From Pseudolysobacter sp. (GTDB lineage Bacteria; Pseudomonadota; Gammaproteobacteria; Xanthomonadales; Rhodanobacteraceae): 5,044 bases of DNA. The notes beneath the pieces are model-generated. The model worked only from the letters and a program-made list of their open reading frames with translations, searched no databases and was not told the origin of the DNA. Position numbers and translations under genes: made by a program. The stretch covers positions 1 to 5,044 of the forward strand of contig JANXUW010000423.1 of NCBI GenBank assembly GCA_025351985.1, given 5' to 3'. This document shows, one piece after another, positions 1-5,044 of the stretch. Numbering within the stretch: position 1 is the first letter of the stretch; every line of letters begins with the position of its first letter.

Positions 1-1
1 C

Positions 2-340
2 GCGACCAGCGGCGCAGGCGTTGTGCATTGGAACGGCGGCATTCCCGCGGCAGGCAGCGTCACGATCACGATCACCGCGACGATCAATGCCAGCGCCAGC
101 GGCACCATCGTCAATCAGGGTTCGGTACAGTTCGATGCGGACGGCAACGGCAGCAACGAATCCAGCGCCTTGACCAATGATCCGAGCGTCGGTGGTGACA
201 CCGCCAATCCGACCAGCTTCGCGGTGGTCAGGGTGGCGGTGATTGCGGTTCCGGTACCGACGCTCGACTGGCTGGCGCTGCTTGGACTGGCGTTGGCAAT
301 CGTGCTCGGCGGTGTGGCGCAGCGACGTTCACGACGCTAG
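2..340 (+). CDS. C-terminal part of a secreted/surface protein with an IPTL-CTERM-like sorting tail (5' end outside window)
   Basis: The reading frame is open from the window edge and stops at TAG 338-340, giving 112 visible residues; the true start lies upstream. Residues 1-82 are rich in Thr, Ser, Gly, Ala and Asn, with alternating beta-like stretches (VTITITATI) and a GTIVNQGSVQFDADGNG segment. This style is typical of the repeated extracellular beta domains (DUF11-like) found in long bacterial surface proteins. The C-terminus has the three-part layout of a sorting signal: a short motif VPVPTLDW (residues 83-90), a hydrophobic helix (about 91-105), and a basic end QRRSRR. This matches the IPTL-CTERM class, which established knowledge links to the dedicated exosortase XrtH. 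No sortase gene is visible here. The motif deviates from IPTLxxW because Trp follows PTL after one residue rather than two. The class call is fairly secure; the protein's role is unknown. Confidence 0.8.
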   Translation, partial: ATSGAGVVHWNGGIPAAGSVTITITATINASASGTIVNQGSVQFDADGNGSNESSALTNDPSVGGDTANPTSFAVVRVAVIAVPVPTLDWLALLGLALAIVLGGVAQRRSRR

Positions 341-359
341 TTTTTCAGAGGTTGTGCCG

Positions 360-386
360 TTGGGCGGTGTCGTAAACGCCGCCCAA
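360..386. terminator. GC-rich hairpin between convergent genes, possible bidirectional terminator
   Basis: The arms TTGGGCGGTGT (360-370) and ACGCCGCCCAA (376-386) pair over 11 positions, one of them a G-T wobble, around a 5-nt loop. It lies 20 bp after the stop of the IPTL-CTERM gene and about 110 bp past the stop of the convergent aldo/keto reductase gene. No T-run follows directly on either strand, so it is not a classic intrinsic terminator. The placement between two gene ends makes a termination or mRNA 3'-end-protection role plausible. Confidence 0.45.
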
Positions 387-495
387 TATGCAGGCAGATT
401 ATTGGATTGCCGAATCTCTGCGTTCACGATAATCACCGCAAAGCTGCGCTGATCGTGATTTCAAAACGTCGCCACCAGTGATGCTGATTTTAATG

Positions 496-1521
496 CTATC
501 GCGCGACGTGGCCGAGCATCGGAAAACCATTCTGATGCCAGGTCGGATACGCCGGCGTGAGCGCACTCGCGGCGTCGAGCTGCGCGACTTGCCCGGCACT
601 CAGATTCCAGCCGACCGCGCCGAGATTCTGCACGAGCTGCTCTTCGTTGCGCGCACCGATGATGACACTCGATACCGTCGGGCGCTGCAACAGCCAGTTC
701 AGCGCGACTTGCGCCACCGACTTGTCGACCTCGGCCGCCACCGCATCGAGCGCATCGACCACCTTGAACAAACGTTCGTCGGAAACTTCCGGCCCCGTGC
801 CTTCGCCGTCTTTCGCGCGGCTGCCTGCGGCAGGCGGTTGACCACGGCGAATCTTGCCGGTGAGTTTGCCCCAGCCGAGCGGGCTCCAGACCATCGCGCC
901 GACGCCCTGATCGATGCCGAGCGGCATGAGCTCCCATTCGTAGTCGCGACCGATCAGCGAGTAATACGCTTGGTGCGCGACATGCCGCGGAAAGCCGTAG
1001 CGCTCCGCCACGGCCAGCGATTTCATGAGATGCCAGCCCGAGAAATTGGAGCAGCCGATGTAACGAATCTTGCCGGTTCGCACAAGCCGGTCGAGTGTGC
1101 CGAGCGTTTCCTCGATCGGTGTATACGCGTCGAATCCGTGCAACTGGAACAGATCGATATGCTCGACGCCCAGACGCATCAGCGCCTTGTCGACCGCATC
1201 GATCAGATGCACACGCGACGCGCCGTAATCGTTCGGCCCGTCGCCGACCGGAAACGTCGCCTTGGTCGAAATCAGCACCTGGTTGCGCCGACCCTTGATC
1301 GCCTTGCCGAGAATTTCCTCGGCGGCGCCTCGCGAGTACACATCGGCGCTGTCGAATAAATTCAAGCCATGGTCGAGACAGATGTCGACAAGACGCGTGG
1401 CCTGCGCCACATCGGTGCTGCCCCACGCTTTGAAAAATTCCGTTGTGCCACCGAACGTGCCGGTACCGAAACTCAGCACGGGCACGCGTAAACCGGACGC
1501 ACCGAGACGACGATATTCCAT
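496..1521 (-). CDS. Aldo/keto reductase (NADPH-dependent oxidoreductase)
   Basis: Encodes 341 residues, a normal full length for the long-chain bacterial aldo/keto reductases that form a TIM barrel and reduce aldehydes or ketones with NADPH in the cytoplasm. The catalytic tetrad is visible: Asp57 and Tyr62 in FDSADVY, Lys87 in ISTK, and His128 in LFQLHGFD. The SNFSGW segment (158-163), SPLGWGKLTG (213-222) and the C-terminal IIGARNEEQLVQNL (287-300) match the cofactor-binding regions of the family. The N-terminal MEYRRLGASGLRVPVLSFGT is the usual opening strand. The ATG is preceded by AGAGG (complement of 1531-1535) at 9-nt spacing, which supports this start. It lies 124 bp downstream of the small two-helix membrane gene on the same strand, so it may be read from its own promoter. 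The substrate cannot be told from sequence; detoxification of reactive carbonyls is a generic possibility. Confidence 0.95.
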   Translation of the reverse strand: MEYRRLGASGLRVPVLSFGTGTFGGTTEFFKAWGSTDVAQATRLVDICLDHGLNLFDSADVYSRGAAEEILGKAIKGRRNQVLISTKATFPVGDGPNDYGASRVHLIDAVDKALMRLGVEHIDLFQLHGFDAYTPIEETLGTLDRLVRTGKIRYIGCSNFSGWHLMKSLAVAERYGFPRHVAHQAYYSLIGRDYEWELMPLGIDQGVGAMVWSPLGWGKLTGKIRRGQPPAAGSRAKDGEGTGPEVSDERLFKVVDALDAVAAEVDKSVAQVALNWLLQRPTVSSVIIGARNEEQLVQNLGAVGWNLSAGQVAQLDAASALTPAYPTWHQNGFPMLGHVAR

Positions 1522-1530
1522 GATGACAAA

Positions 1531-1535
1531 CCTCT
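1531..1535 (-). promoter_or_regulatory. Ribosome binding site of the aldo/keto reductase gene
   Basis: On the minus strand this reads AGAGG, nine bases before the ATG at 1521. It fixes the start that gives the family's canonical N-terminus. Confidence 0.6.
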
Positions 1536-1645
1536 GCAGCTGAATAATCGAATGATGATGTCAGAATTGCACGCCACGGCGAAGCTACAACGCGTATGCA
1601 GTCGCCGCATAATCGATCATTCGAAGCTGATCGACGTCGGCGAAA

Positions 1646-1867
1646 TTACGACCGCTTGCTGCCGAACCCAAGCAGCAATCCGCCGATAACGATCGCGCCG
1701 ACACCGGCCCATATCGGCACGTTGACGGTTTCGTGTTTCGTCACCGACAGTTCAACCGGGCCTAGCTTGACCGGTGTCGTATCGCGCGTGTAGCTGAAAC
1801 CGCCATAGACCAATCCGAGCGCGCCGCCAATGATCAGAACGATGGCAATAATTCGTGTCGTATTCAT
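1646..1867 (-). CDS. Small two-helix inner-membrane protein of unknown function
   Basis: Encodes 73 residues with two predicted membrane helices: about residues 5-24 (RIIAIVLIIGGALGLVYGGF) and 50-69 (VPIWAGVGAIVIGGLLLGFG). A polar loop of about 25 residues lies between them, containing the charged stretch SYTRDTTPVKLGPVELSVTK. The end is the short basic tail SKRS. I recall similar small hypothetical proteins in proteobacterial genomes (VYGGFSYT, then a 'GP' loop, then VNVPIWAG) but know no established function. The start is chosen at 1867 because AGGGG (complement of 1875-1879) sits seven bases upstream and the helix follows at once. An upstream in-frame ATG at 2029 lies inside the phospholipase D gene and would add an implausible Cys-rich leader. 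It is 94 bp downstream of the phospholipase D gene on the same strand, so co-transcription is possible. Confidence 0.85.
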   Translation of the reverse strand: MNTTRIIAIVLIIGGALGLVYGGFSYTRDTTPVKLGPVELSVTKHETVNVPIWAGVGAIVIGGLLLGFGSKRS

Positions 1868-1874
1868 TTTTCTT

Positions 1875-1879
1875 CCCCT
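1875..1879 (-). promoter_or_regulatory. Ribosome binding site deciding the start of the two-helix membrane protein
   Basis: On the minus strand this reads AGGGG, seven bases before the ATG at 1867. It favours the 73-residue product over the longer in-frame reading from 2029. Confidence 0.6.
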
Positions 1880-1961
1880 GTAATGCCAAGTTTTCTTGCA
1901 CGAAGGCAAGGACCATATAACGATAGCGTTGCATAAATTTTGATATGGCCAGAGATGCCGA

Positions 1962-3539
1962 TTACAACAAACCTTCGATCGGCAGCAGCCGCAACATAAA
2001 TACTTCGAAGCGACGGCCTTTGGCCGCATCTGGCTCGGAATCGGCGCTCATGGTCGCGCCATCCTTGCTCCATAACCACACCATTTTCGCCGCGCGGGCA
2101 TCCGAGTCAGGCGAATCTCGCAGCACGACATGAAACGCGTTTTGCGGCGCGCTGGCGTCGTCGAAAAATTTCTTCACCGCATGTGCCAGCGCCGGTGAAT
2201 CGATGATCACGCCCATCTCGGTATTGAGCAACTTAGAACGTTGATCCATATTCATCGAACCGACGAAGACATGCGCATCATCCACCACCACAGCCTTCGC
2301 ATGCAGGCTCACACCGGATGATGTTCCGCGCGCCGTGGCAGATTGTTTTTCGCCGGGCGCGGGACGCAACTCGTATAGTTCCACGCCGGCTTCGAGCAGT
2401 CGATGCCGGTATCTTTCGTAACCGGTATGCGCAGCGGGTTCGTCGGTGGCAGCGAGCGAATTGGTCAGGATTTTTGTGCTCACACCACGCTGAGCGAGCT
2501 CGGACAAAAACTTCGTTCCACTATCGCCCGGAACAAAATACGGCGACATCACCAGCACTTCGTTGCGTGCGGCATCGATCATGGTTTTCAGTTTCGGCCC
2601 GATGCGCAACGCCGGATTGTCGTCGCGCGCATCGATCTTTTCGGGCTGATCGGCGATCACGATCGCCGCGCCCCAGAACCATTCGCCGCGACGGTCCGCG
2701 GTAGCACCTTTCGGCAGCTCTTCGAGCGCAGCGAGAGCGTAGTCGGATTGCTCAAACGCACGAGCGTCACGCTTCAATATCGCGCGGAGTCGTTCCAGGT
2801 CAGCCGGCGTATCGCTGGTATTTTTATAGGCGGCGACCGGAAATGCGGCGGCGCAATTCCAGTAGTCATCGAAGATTTCCGAGGCCTCTTTGACAACAGA
2901 ACCTATCGCCACCAGATCGAGATCGCGGAAGTTCGTTTCCTTGTCGGCGCCGAAATAGTCGTCTCCGATATTGCGCCCGCCGATGATCGCCGCGGTATTG
3001 TCGGCAATGAAGGATTTGTTGTGCATGCGCCGGTTCAGGCGCCGACCTTCGAGCGCGAATTGCGCGATCTTCGACAACATCGATGGCGCGCGCGTCTGGA
3101 ACGGATTGAAGCGCCGCACTTCAATGTTGTCGTGGGCGTCAAGCGCGTCGAGCAAATGATCTTCATCCGTCAGATTCAGATCATCCAGCAAAATGCGCAC
3201 TCGCACACCGCGATCGGCCGCGGTCAGCAGATGTTGCGCGATCAAACGCCCGGTCGCATCGTTGTGGAAAATGTAGTACTGCAAATCCAGCGAATGTTGC
3301 GCATGGTCTGCCAGCGCGACACGACTCATCAATGCGTTGACGTTGTTGCCGAGCAGACGGAACCCCGACTGCTCGGCATGCCCGTTCAACTCACTCGAGA
3401 TATAGCGCGCAGACGGCGTATCCATCACCGGCGGCAGCGCCGTTGAAGCTTGTTTGACAAAATCCGGACGCAGCGCAGAACAACCGGCCGCTGTCGTCAC
3501 GATTAGCATCGCGAAGAGCAGGTGGGCAAAAGTTCTCAT
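1962..3539 (-). CDS. Phospholipase D family lipoprotein, ClsC-like cardiolipin synthase homologue
   Basis: Encodes 525 residues with two HKD motifs, the mark of the phospholipase D superfamily. The first is H173, K175, D180 (MHNKSFIAD), followed by GGRN. The second is H413, K415, D420 (LHAKAVVVD), followed by GSMN. Segments such as SLDLQYYIF, GVRVRILLDD, RLNRRMHNKSF, GGRNIGDDYFG, ILTNSLAATD and GVELYEL closely resemble E. coli ClsC (YmdC) from memory. That enzyme makes cardiolipin from phosphatidylethanolamine and phosphatidylglycerol. Residues 1-19 form a signal peptide ending in the lipobox TAAGC, so Cys20 should be lipidated. Ser at +2 predicts outer-membrane sorting by Lol rather than inner-membrane retention. 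No strong Shine-Dalgarno is seen before the ATG, but the signal peptide begins exactly there. The gene starts 26 bp after the DUF3309 gene, so translation may depend on that shared transcript. The exact lipid reaction (synthase or phospholipase) is inferred. Confidence 0.93.
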   Translation of the reverse strand: MRTFAHLLFAMLIVTTAAGCSALRPDFVKQASTALPPVMDTPSARYISSELNGHAEQSGFRLLGNNVNALMSRVALADHAQHSLDLQYYIFHNDATGRLIAQHLLTAADRGVRVRILLDDLNLTDEDHLLDALDAHDNIEVRRFNPFQTRAPSMLSKIAQFALEGRRLNRRMHNKSFIADNTAAIIGGRNIGDDYFGADKETNFRDLDLVAIGSVVKEASEIFDDYWNCAAAFPVAAYKNTSDTPADLERLRAILKRDARAFEQSDYALAALEELPKGATADRRGEWFWGAAIVIADQPEKIDARDDNPALRIGPKLKTMIDAARNEVLVMSPYFVPGDSGTKFLSELAQRGVSTKILTNSLAATDEPAAHTGYERYRHRLLEAGVELYELRPAPGEKQSATARGTSSGVSLHAKAVVVDDAHVFVGSMNMDQRSKLLNTEMGVIIDSPALAHAVKKFFDDASAPQNAFHVVLRDSPDSDARAAKMVWLWSKDGATMSADSEPDAAKGRRFEVFMLRLLPIEGLL

Positions 3540-3565
3540 GTCCGTTCAATCGCGATTGGGTCGCG

Positions 3566-3724
3566 CTAGATGCGACCCATCAGCAATAGCACGACGAGGA
3601 TCAGCACGAGCGCGCCAAGCCCGCCGCTCGGGCCGTAACCCCAGCTCCTGCTATGCGGCCAGCTGGGAATCGCGCCAACCAAAAGTAATACCAGAACAAC
3701 CAATAAAATTGTGCCTAATGCCAT
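3566..3724 (-). CDS. DUF3309 family small membrane protein (52 residues)
   Basis: Translating the minus strand from ATG at 3724 to TAG at 3566-3568 gives 52 residues. These comprise a hydrophobic helix (about 2-18, LGTILLVVLVLLLVGAI), a central conserved segment PSWPHSRSWGYGPSGGLG (about 20-37), and a second hydrophobic helix (38-49) ending MGRI. The W-P-x-S-R-x-W-G-Y-G-P-S-G-G signature is that of DUF3309, a family of tiny proteobacterial membrane proteins without known function, often found near stress genes. A strong Shine-Dalgarno AGGAGA (complement of 3731-3736) lies six bases upstream. Only 26 bp separate it from the phospholipase D gene, so the two probably form an operon and act in the same membrane process. 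The gene is easily missed because of its length. Confidence 0.93.
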   Translation of the reverse strand: MALGTILLVVLVLLLVGAIPSWPHSRSWGYGPSGGLGALVLILVVLLLMGRI

Positions 3725-3730
3725 GTGATT

Positions 3731-3736
3731 TCTCCT
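3731..3736 (-). promoter_or_regulatory. Strong ribosome binding site of the DUF3309 gene
   Basis: AGGAGA on the minus strand, six bases before the ATG at 3724. It is the best Shine-Dalgarno match in the window. It supports real translation of this very short gene, and perhaps of the phospholipase D gene behind it. Confidence 0.7.
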
Positions 3737-3756
3737 GTGATTTTGCTATGTGCGAA

Positions 3757-3804
3757 TTCGGATGAGAGATTTTTGCGAGATGTTTTGCACCTCGCGCATC
3801 CGAA
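3757..3804. repeat. Compound inverted repeat in the DUF4142-DUF3309 spacer
   Basis: An outer pair of perfect 8-bp arms, TTCGGATG (3757-3764) and CATCCGAA (3797-3804), encloses an inner hairpin. Read on the minus strand, the inner hairpin is GCGAGGTG, CAAAA, CATCTCGC (3775-3795), with eight pairs including one G-U. It lies between the stop of DUF4142 and the start of DUF3309. In transcript orientation the inner stem is followed by A residues rather than U. It therefore fits a processing or stability element or a 5'-UTR structure better than an intrinsic terminator. Confidence 0.45.
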
Positions 3805-3839
3805 CGATTCTTGCTTTACGCCTGGTCAAAATCTTGCAA

Positions 3840-4379
3840 CTACAAATTGCTGGTCAATGCTTCCGCCATCTGCAGGTGATGCCTGACCACCGGCAAGGTT
3901 TTCTGCGCGAAGGTCTTGATATCCTGGTTGGTTGCGTTGCCCTGGGTCTGTTCGAGTAGCGTCGCCATTTTCTTGTGATCGCTGCGCATCGCATCGATAT
4001 CGGCGTGATCGAAATCGGCGCCTTGCTTGGTCGCCAATTGCGCCTTCAAACGCACGTGCTCGGCATCCATGTCGGTCGGCGCGCGCAGATTTTCTTTCGC
4101 CGCTACCACGGTCAGCTCCTTGTTATTGGCGGTGTGTGCGTCGACCATTTGTTGCGCGAAATTTTTCACTGCGGGCGATGCTGAAGACACCAGTGCCAAC
4201 TGGCTGAGCTCTACTTCGGCCAGACCGCCCTCGCCCGCCTGCTGCACGAAGCCGACGTCACGATTTTCCGCTGGCGTGGCCGGCGAGCCGGTGGTCTGCG
4301 CAAGTGATGGCAGGCCGATGGCCAGCGCTGCAGCTATGAGGGCAAACTGAATCATCAAGCTGTTTTTTGTCTGGCGCAT
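3840..4379 (-). CDS. Secreted DUF4142 domain protein
   Basis: Encodes 179 residues. Residues 1-28 form a signal peptide (basic MRQTK start, hydrophobic ALIAAALAIG core, likely cleavage near SLAQ), placing the product in the periplasm or outside the cell. Residues about 40-179 match the DUF4142 family, a predicted ferritin-like four-helix fold of unknown function. Visible markers are FVQQAGEGGLAEVELSQLAL, the AVKNFAQQMVDAHTANNKEL helix, DHKKMATLLEQ, and the ending FAQKTLPVVRHHLQMAEAL. The histidines and acidic residues hint at metal binding, but this is not established. The start at 4379 is preferred over an in-frame ATG at 4469. The nearer ATG is preceded by GGAG at six-base spacing and begins a clean signal peptide; the longer form would bury it behind 30 charged residues. 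It is the first of the same-strand envelope genes and faces away from the XRE gene. Confidence 0.9.
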   Translation of the reverse strand: MRQTKNSLMIQFALIAAALAIGLPSLAQTTGSPATPAENRDVGFVQQAGEGGLAEVELSQLALVSSASPAVKNFAQQMVDAHTANNKELTVVAAKENLRAPTDMDAEHVRLKAQLATKQGADFDHADIDAMRSDHKKMATLLEQTQGNATNQDIKTFAQKTLPVVRHHLQMAEALTSNL

Positions 4380-4385
4380 TTTTTT

Positions 4386-4389
4386 CTCC
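4386..4389 (-). promoter_or_regulatory. Ribosome binding site deciding the start of the DUF4142 gene
   Basis: GGAG on the minus strand, separated from the ATG at 4379 by six A residues. It supports the 179-residue product with an N-terminal signal peptide rather than the 209-residue reading. Confidence 0.6.
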
Positions 4390-4577
4390 GCTGCGAAATC
4401 TGCGGTGAGCTCTGCACGCTCTGTGCCAGCAATTTTGCGCGTCCCGCGCCTCAGGCATCTTGCTTGCATTTGCAGCCTAGCCGCGTTGAAAACTCGTGCT
4501 TGGAACGCGCTGTCAAGCGGCGTGGCGCGAATGTTGCGCCGGGAAACATCGTTTGCATCGGCCGGGTTTAACGCACG

Positions 4578-4595
4578 ATCACGGGTTCCCGTAAT
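4578..4595. promoter_or_regulatory. 18-bp imperfect palindrome, possible operator
   Basis: ATCACGGGTTCCCGTAAT has arms that pair at seven of eight positions around a central TT. The size and symmetry suit a dimeric helix-turn-helix regulator. It lies about mid-way between the divergent DUF4142 and XRE starts. No cognate regulator is known. Confidence 0.3.
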
Positions 4596-4731
4596 GCATA
4601 ACGCAATCTGTCAGGATCGCCACAAATTCCAACTGTCGCGCACCTGATCGACAAGCACGACGATCGCCGTATTTTCAATTACCGGAGGTGCGTCACCAAA
4701 ACAATCGGGGCAACGTGCTAATGTGCAGCGA

Positions 4732-4754
4732 TACTAACGAAATAGTACTGCTAT
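4732..4754. promoter_or_regulatory. Nested inverted repeats abutting the XRE start codon, candidate autoregulatory operator
   Basis: Two overlapping inverted repeats share a half-site: TACTA (4732-4736) with TAGTA (4743-4747), and ATAGTA-C-TGCTAT (4742-4754), which has one mismatched pair. The second ends exactly at the ATG of the repressor-like gene. XRE-family repressors commonly bind such AT-rich dyads over their own promoters. Binding here is inferred from position only. Confidence 0.4.
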
Positions 4755-5044
4755 ATGAAGAATTCAAGCACAGCTAAAGTGCAGATCGGCCGTCTTGCGG
4801 ATCGAATCCGGCTCGCCCGGCGCAACGCCAAACTTTCGCAGACGGCCTTGGCGCAGCGCGTCGGCGTTACCCCCAGCGCAGTCGCGCAGTGGGAGCATCC
4901 TGACGGCACCAAACCCGGCGTGGAGCGGTTGCAGGCCATCGCCACGGCGACCGGCGCAGCGTTTGAATGGCTTGCAACCGGGGGCGGCGATCAACGCCGA
5001 CGCCGCGGCGGCGGCGATGCGACACCGGCAGTCGTGGTCGAATC
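4755..5044 (+). CDS. XRE-family helix-turn-helix transcriptional regulator (3' end outside window)
   Basis: The ATG at 4755 opens a frame running to the window edge, giving 96 visible residues. Residues about 13-70 form a Cro/CI-type DNA-binding domain: LADRIRLARRNAKLSQ, then the helix-turn-helix TALAQRVGVTPSAVAQWE (29-46), then PGVERLQAIATATGAAFEWLATG. The 'AVAQWE' recognition helix and 'FEWLATG' ending are typical of XRE regulators in Xanthomonadales and phage-like repressors. After the domain comes an Arg/Gly-rich linker (GGGDQRRRRGGGD), then ATPAVVVE. The C-terminal part is missing, so I cannot say whether an S24 peptidase or only a short tail follows. No Shine-Dalgarno is evident upstream, and an in-frame TAG ten bases before the ATG blocks any earlier start. 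It is divergent from the DUF4142 gene; it may repress itself through the adjacent dyads. Confidence 0.9.
   Translation, partial: MKNSSTAKVQIGRLADRIRLARRNAKLSQTALAQRVGVTPSAVAQWEHPDGTKPGVERLQAIATATGAAFEWLATGGGDQRRRRGGGDATPAVVVE

Larger units (their letters stand above)
4380..4754. other. 375-bp divergent intergenic region with no supported gene
   Basis: This stretch separates the divergent DUF4142 and XRE genes and should hold both promoters. I see no convincing -10/-35 pair on either strand. A plus-strand frame at 4405-4647 (80 codons) has no domain, no ribosome site and a biased Arg/Ser composition, so I do not call it. Visible structures are a GGCGC/GCGCC hairpin (4524-4540), an 18-bp imperfect palindrome (4578-4595) and nested inverted repeats next to the XRE start (4732-4754). 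A small RNA cannot be excluded. Confidence 0.6.

Noticed and set aside
478..1359. Plus-strand 293-codon open frame opposite the aldo/keto reductase
   Set aside because: It is antisense to a gene with a complete catalytic tetrad. The product is Arg/His-rich with no domain, as expected from a codon shadow in GC-rich DNA.
461..1426. Minus-strand 321-codon frame overlapping the aldo/keto reductase
   Set aside because: It is an out-of-frame shadow, extremely rich in Arg, Ala and Gly, with no recognisable fold or ribosome site.
1595..1611. TATGC/GCATA hairpin after the two-helix membrane gene as a terminator
   Set aside because: The five-pair stem is AT-containing with a seven-base loop and no T-run; too weak to call.
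1895..1910. CTTGC/GCAAG hairpin between the phospholipase D and two-helix genes as a terminator
   Set aside because: The stem is only five pairs and is followed by A residues, not T, in the direction of transcription.
2403..3446. Plus-strand 347-codon frame opposite the phospholipase D gene
   Set aside because: It is antisense to a gene with two intact HKD motifs and a signal peptide. The composition is that of a shadow frame, with no domain.
4524..4540. GGCGC/GCGCC hairpin in the divergent spacer
   Set aside because: Short GC stems of this kind are common by chance in GC-rich DNA, and no gene ends nearby for it to terminate.
4405..4647. Plus-strand 80-codon frame in the divergent spacer
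   Set aside because: No Shine-Dalgarno, no domain and an Arg/Ser/Ala-biased composition; it overlaps the probable promoter region of DUF4142.

Overview
This is a GC-rich proteobacterial chromosomal window. Several features together suggest a gammaproteobacterium of the Xanthomonadales (Rhodanobacteraceae/Xanthomonadaceae-like) or a relative: an IPTL-CTERM type surface protein, a DUF3309 mini-protein, a secreted DUF4142 protein, a ClsC-like phospholipase-D lipoprotein, and an XRE regulator with an 'FEWLATG' ending. The taxon is inferred from protein style only. There are no RNA genes, insertion sequences, CRISPR arrays or phage genes that I can support.

Layout. Positions 2-340 (+) hold the C-terminal end of a secreted or surface protein with an IPTL-CTERM-like sorting tail. 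A strong GC hairpin at 360-386 lies between it and the convergent aldo/keto reductase gene (496-1521, -). The rest of the minus strand, read right to left, carries DUF4142 (3840-4379), a 52-residue DUF3309 membrane peptide (3566-3724), a phospholipase D/cardiolipin-synthase-like lipoprotein (1962-3539), a 73-residue two-helix membrane protein (1646-1867) and then the aldo/keto reductase. A 375-bp intergenic region (4380-4754) separates DUF4142 from a divergent XRE-family repressor gene (4755 onward, +), which is cut by the window edge.

How the genes may work together. Four adjacent minus-strand genes all encode envelope-located products: a periplasmic helical protein, an inner-membrane mini-protein, a lipid-remodelling lipoprotein and a two-helix membrane protein. 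This looks like an envelope or osmotic stress module. The DUF3309 and phospholipase D genes are only 26 bp apart and are probably co-transcribed. The aldo/keto reductase may be a trailing member or may be separate (124-bp gap). The XRE gene has an operator-like set of inverted repeats touching its start codon, consistent with autoregulation. Whether it also controls the divergent module is speculation.

Novelty. I see no clear undescribed system. The items most worth a second look are the envelope gene cluster, the repeats upstream of the XRE gene, and the lipoprotein form of the ClsC-like enzyme.
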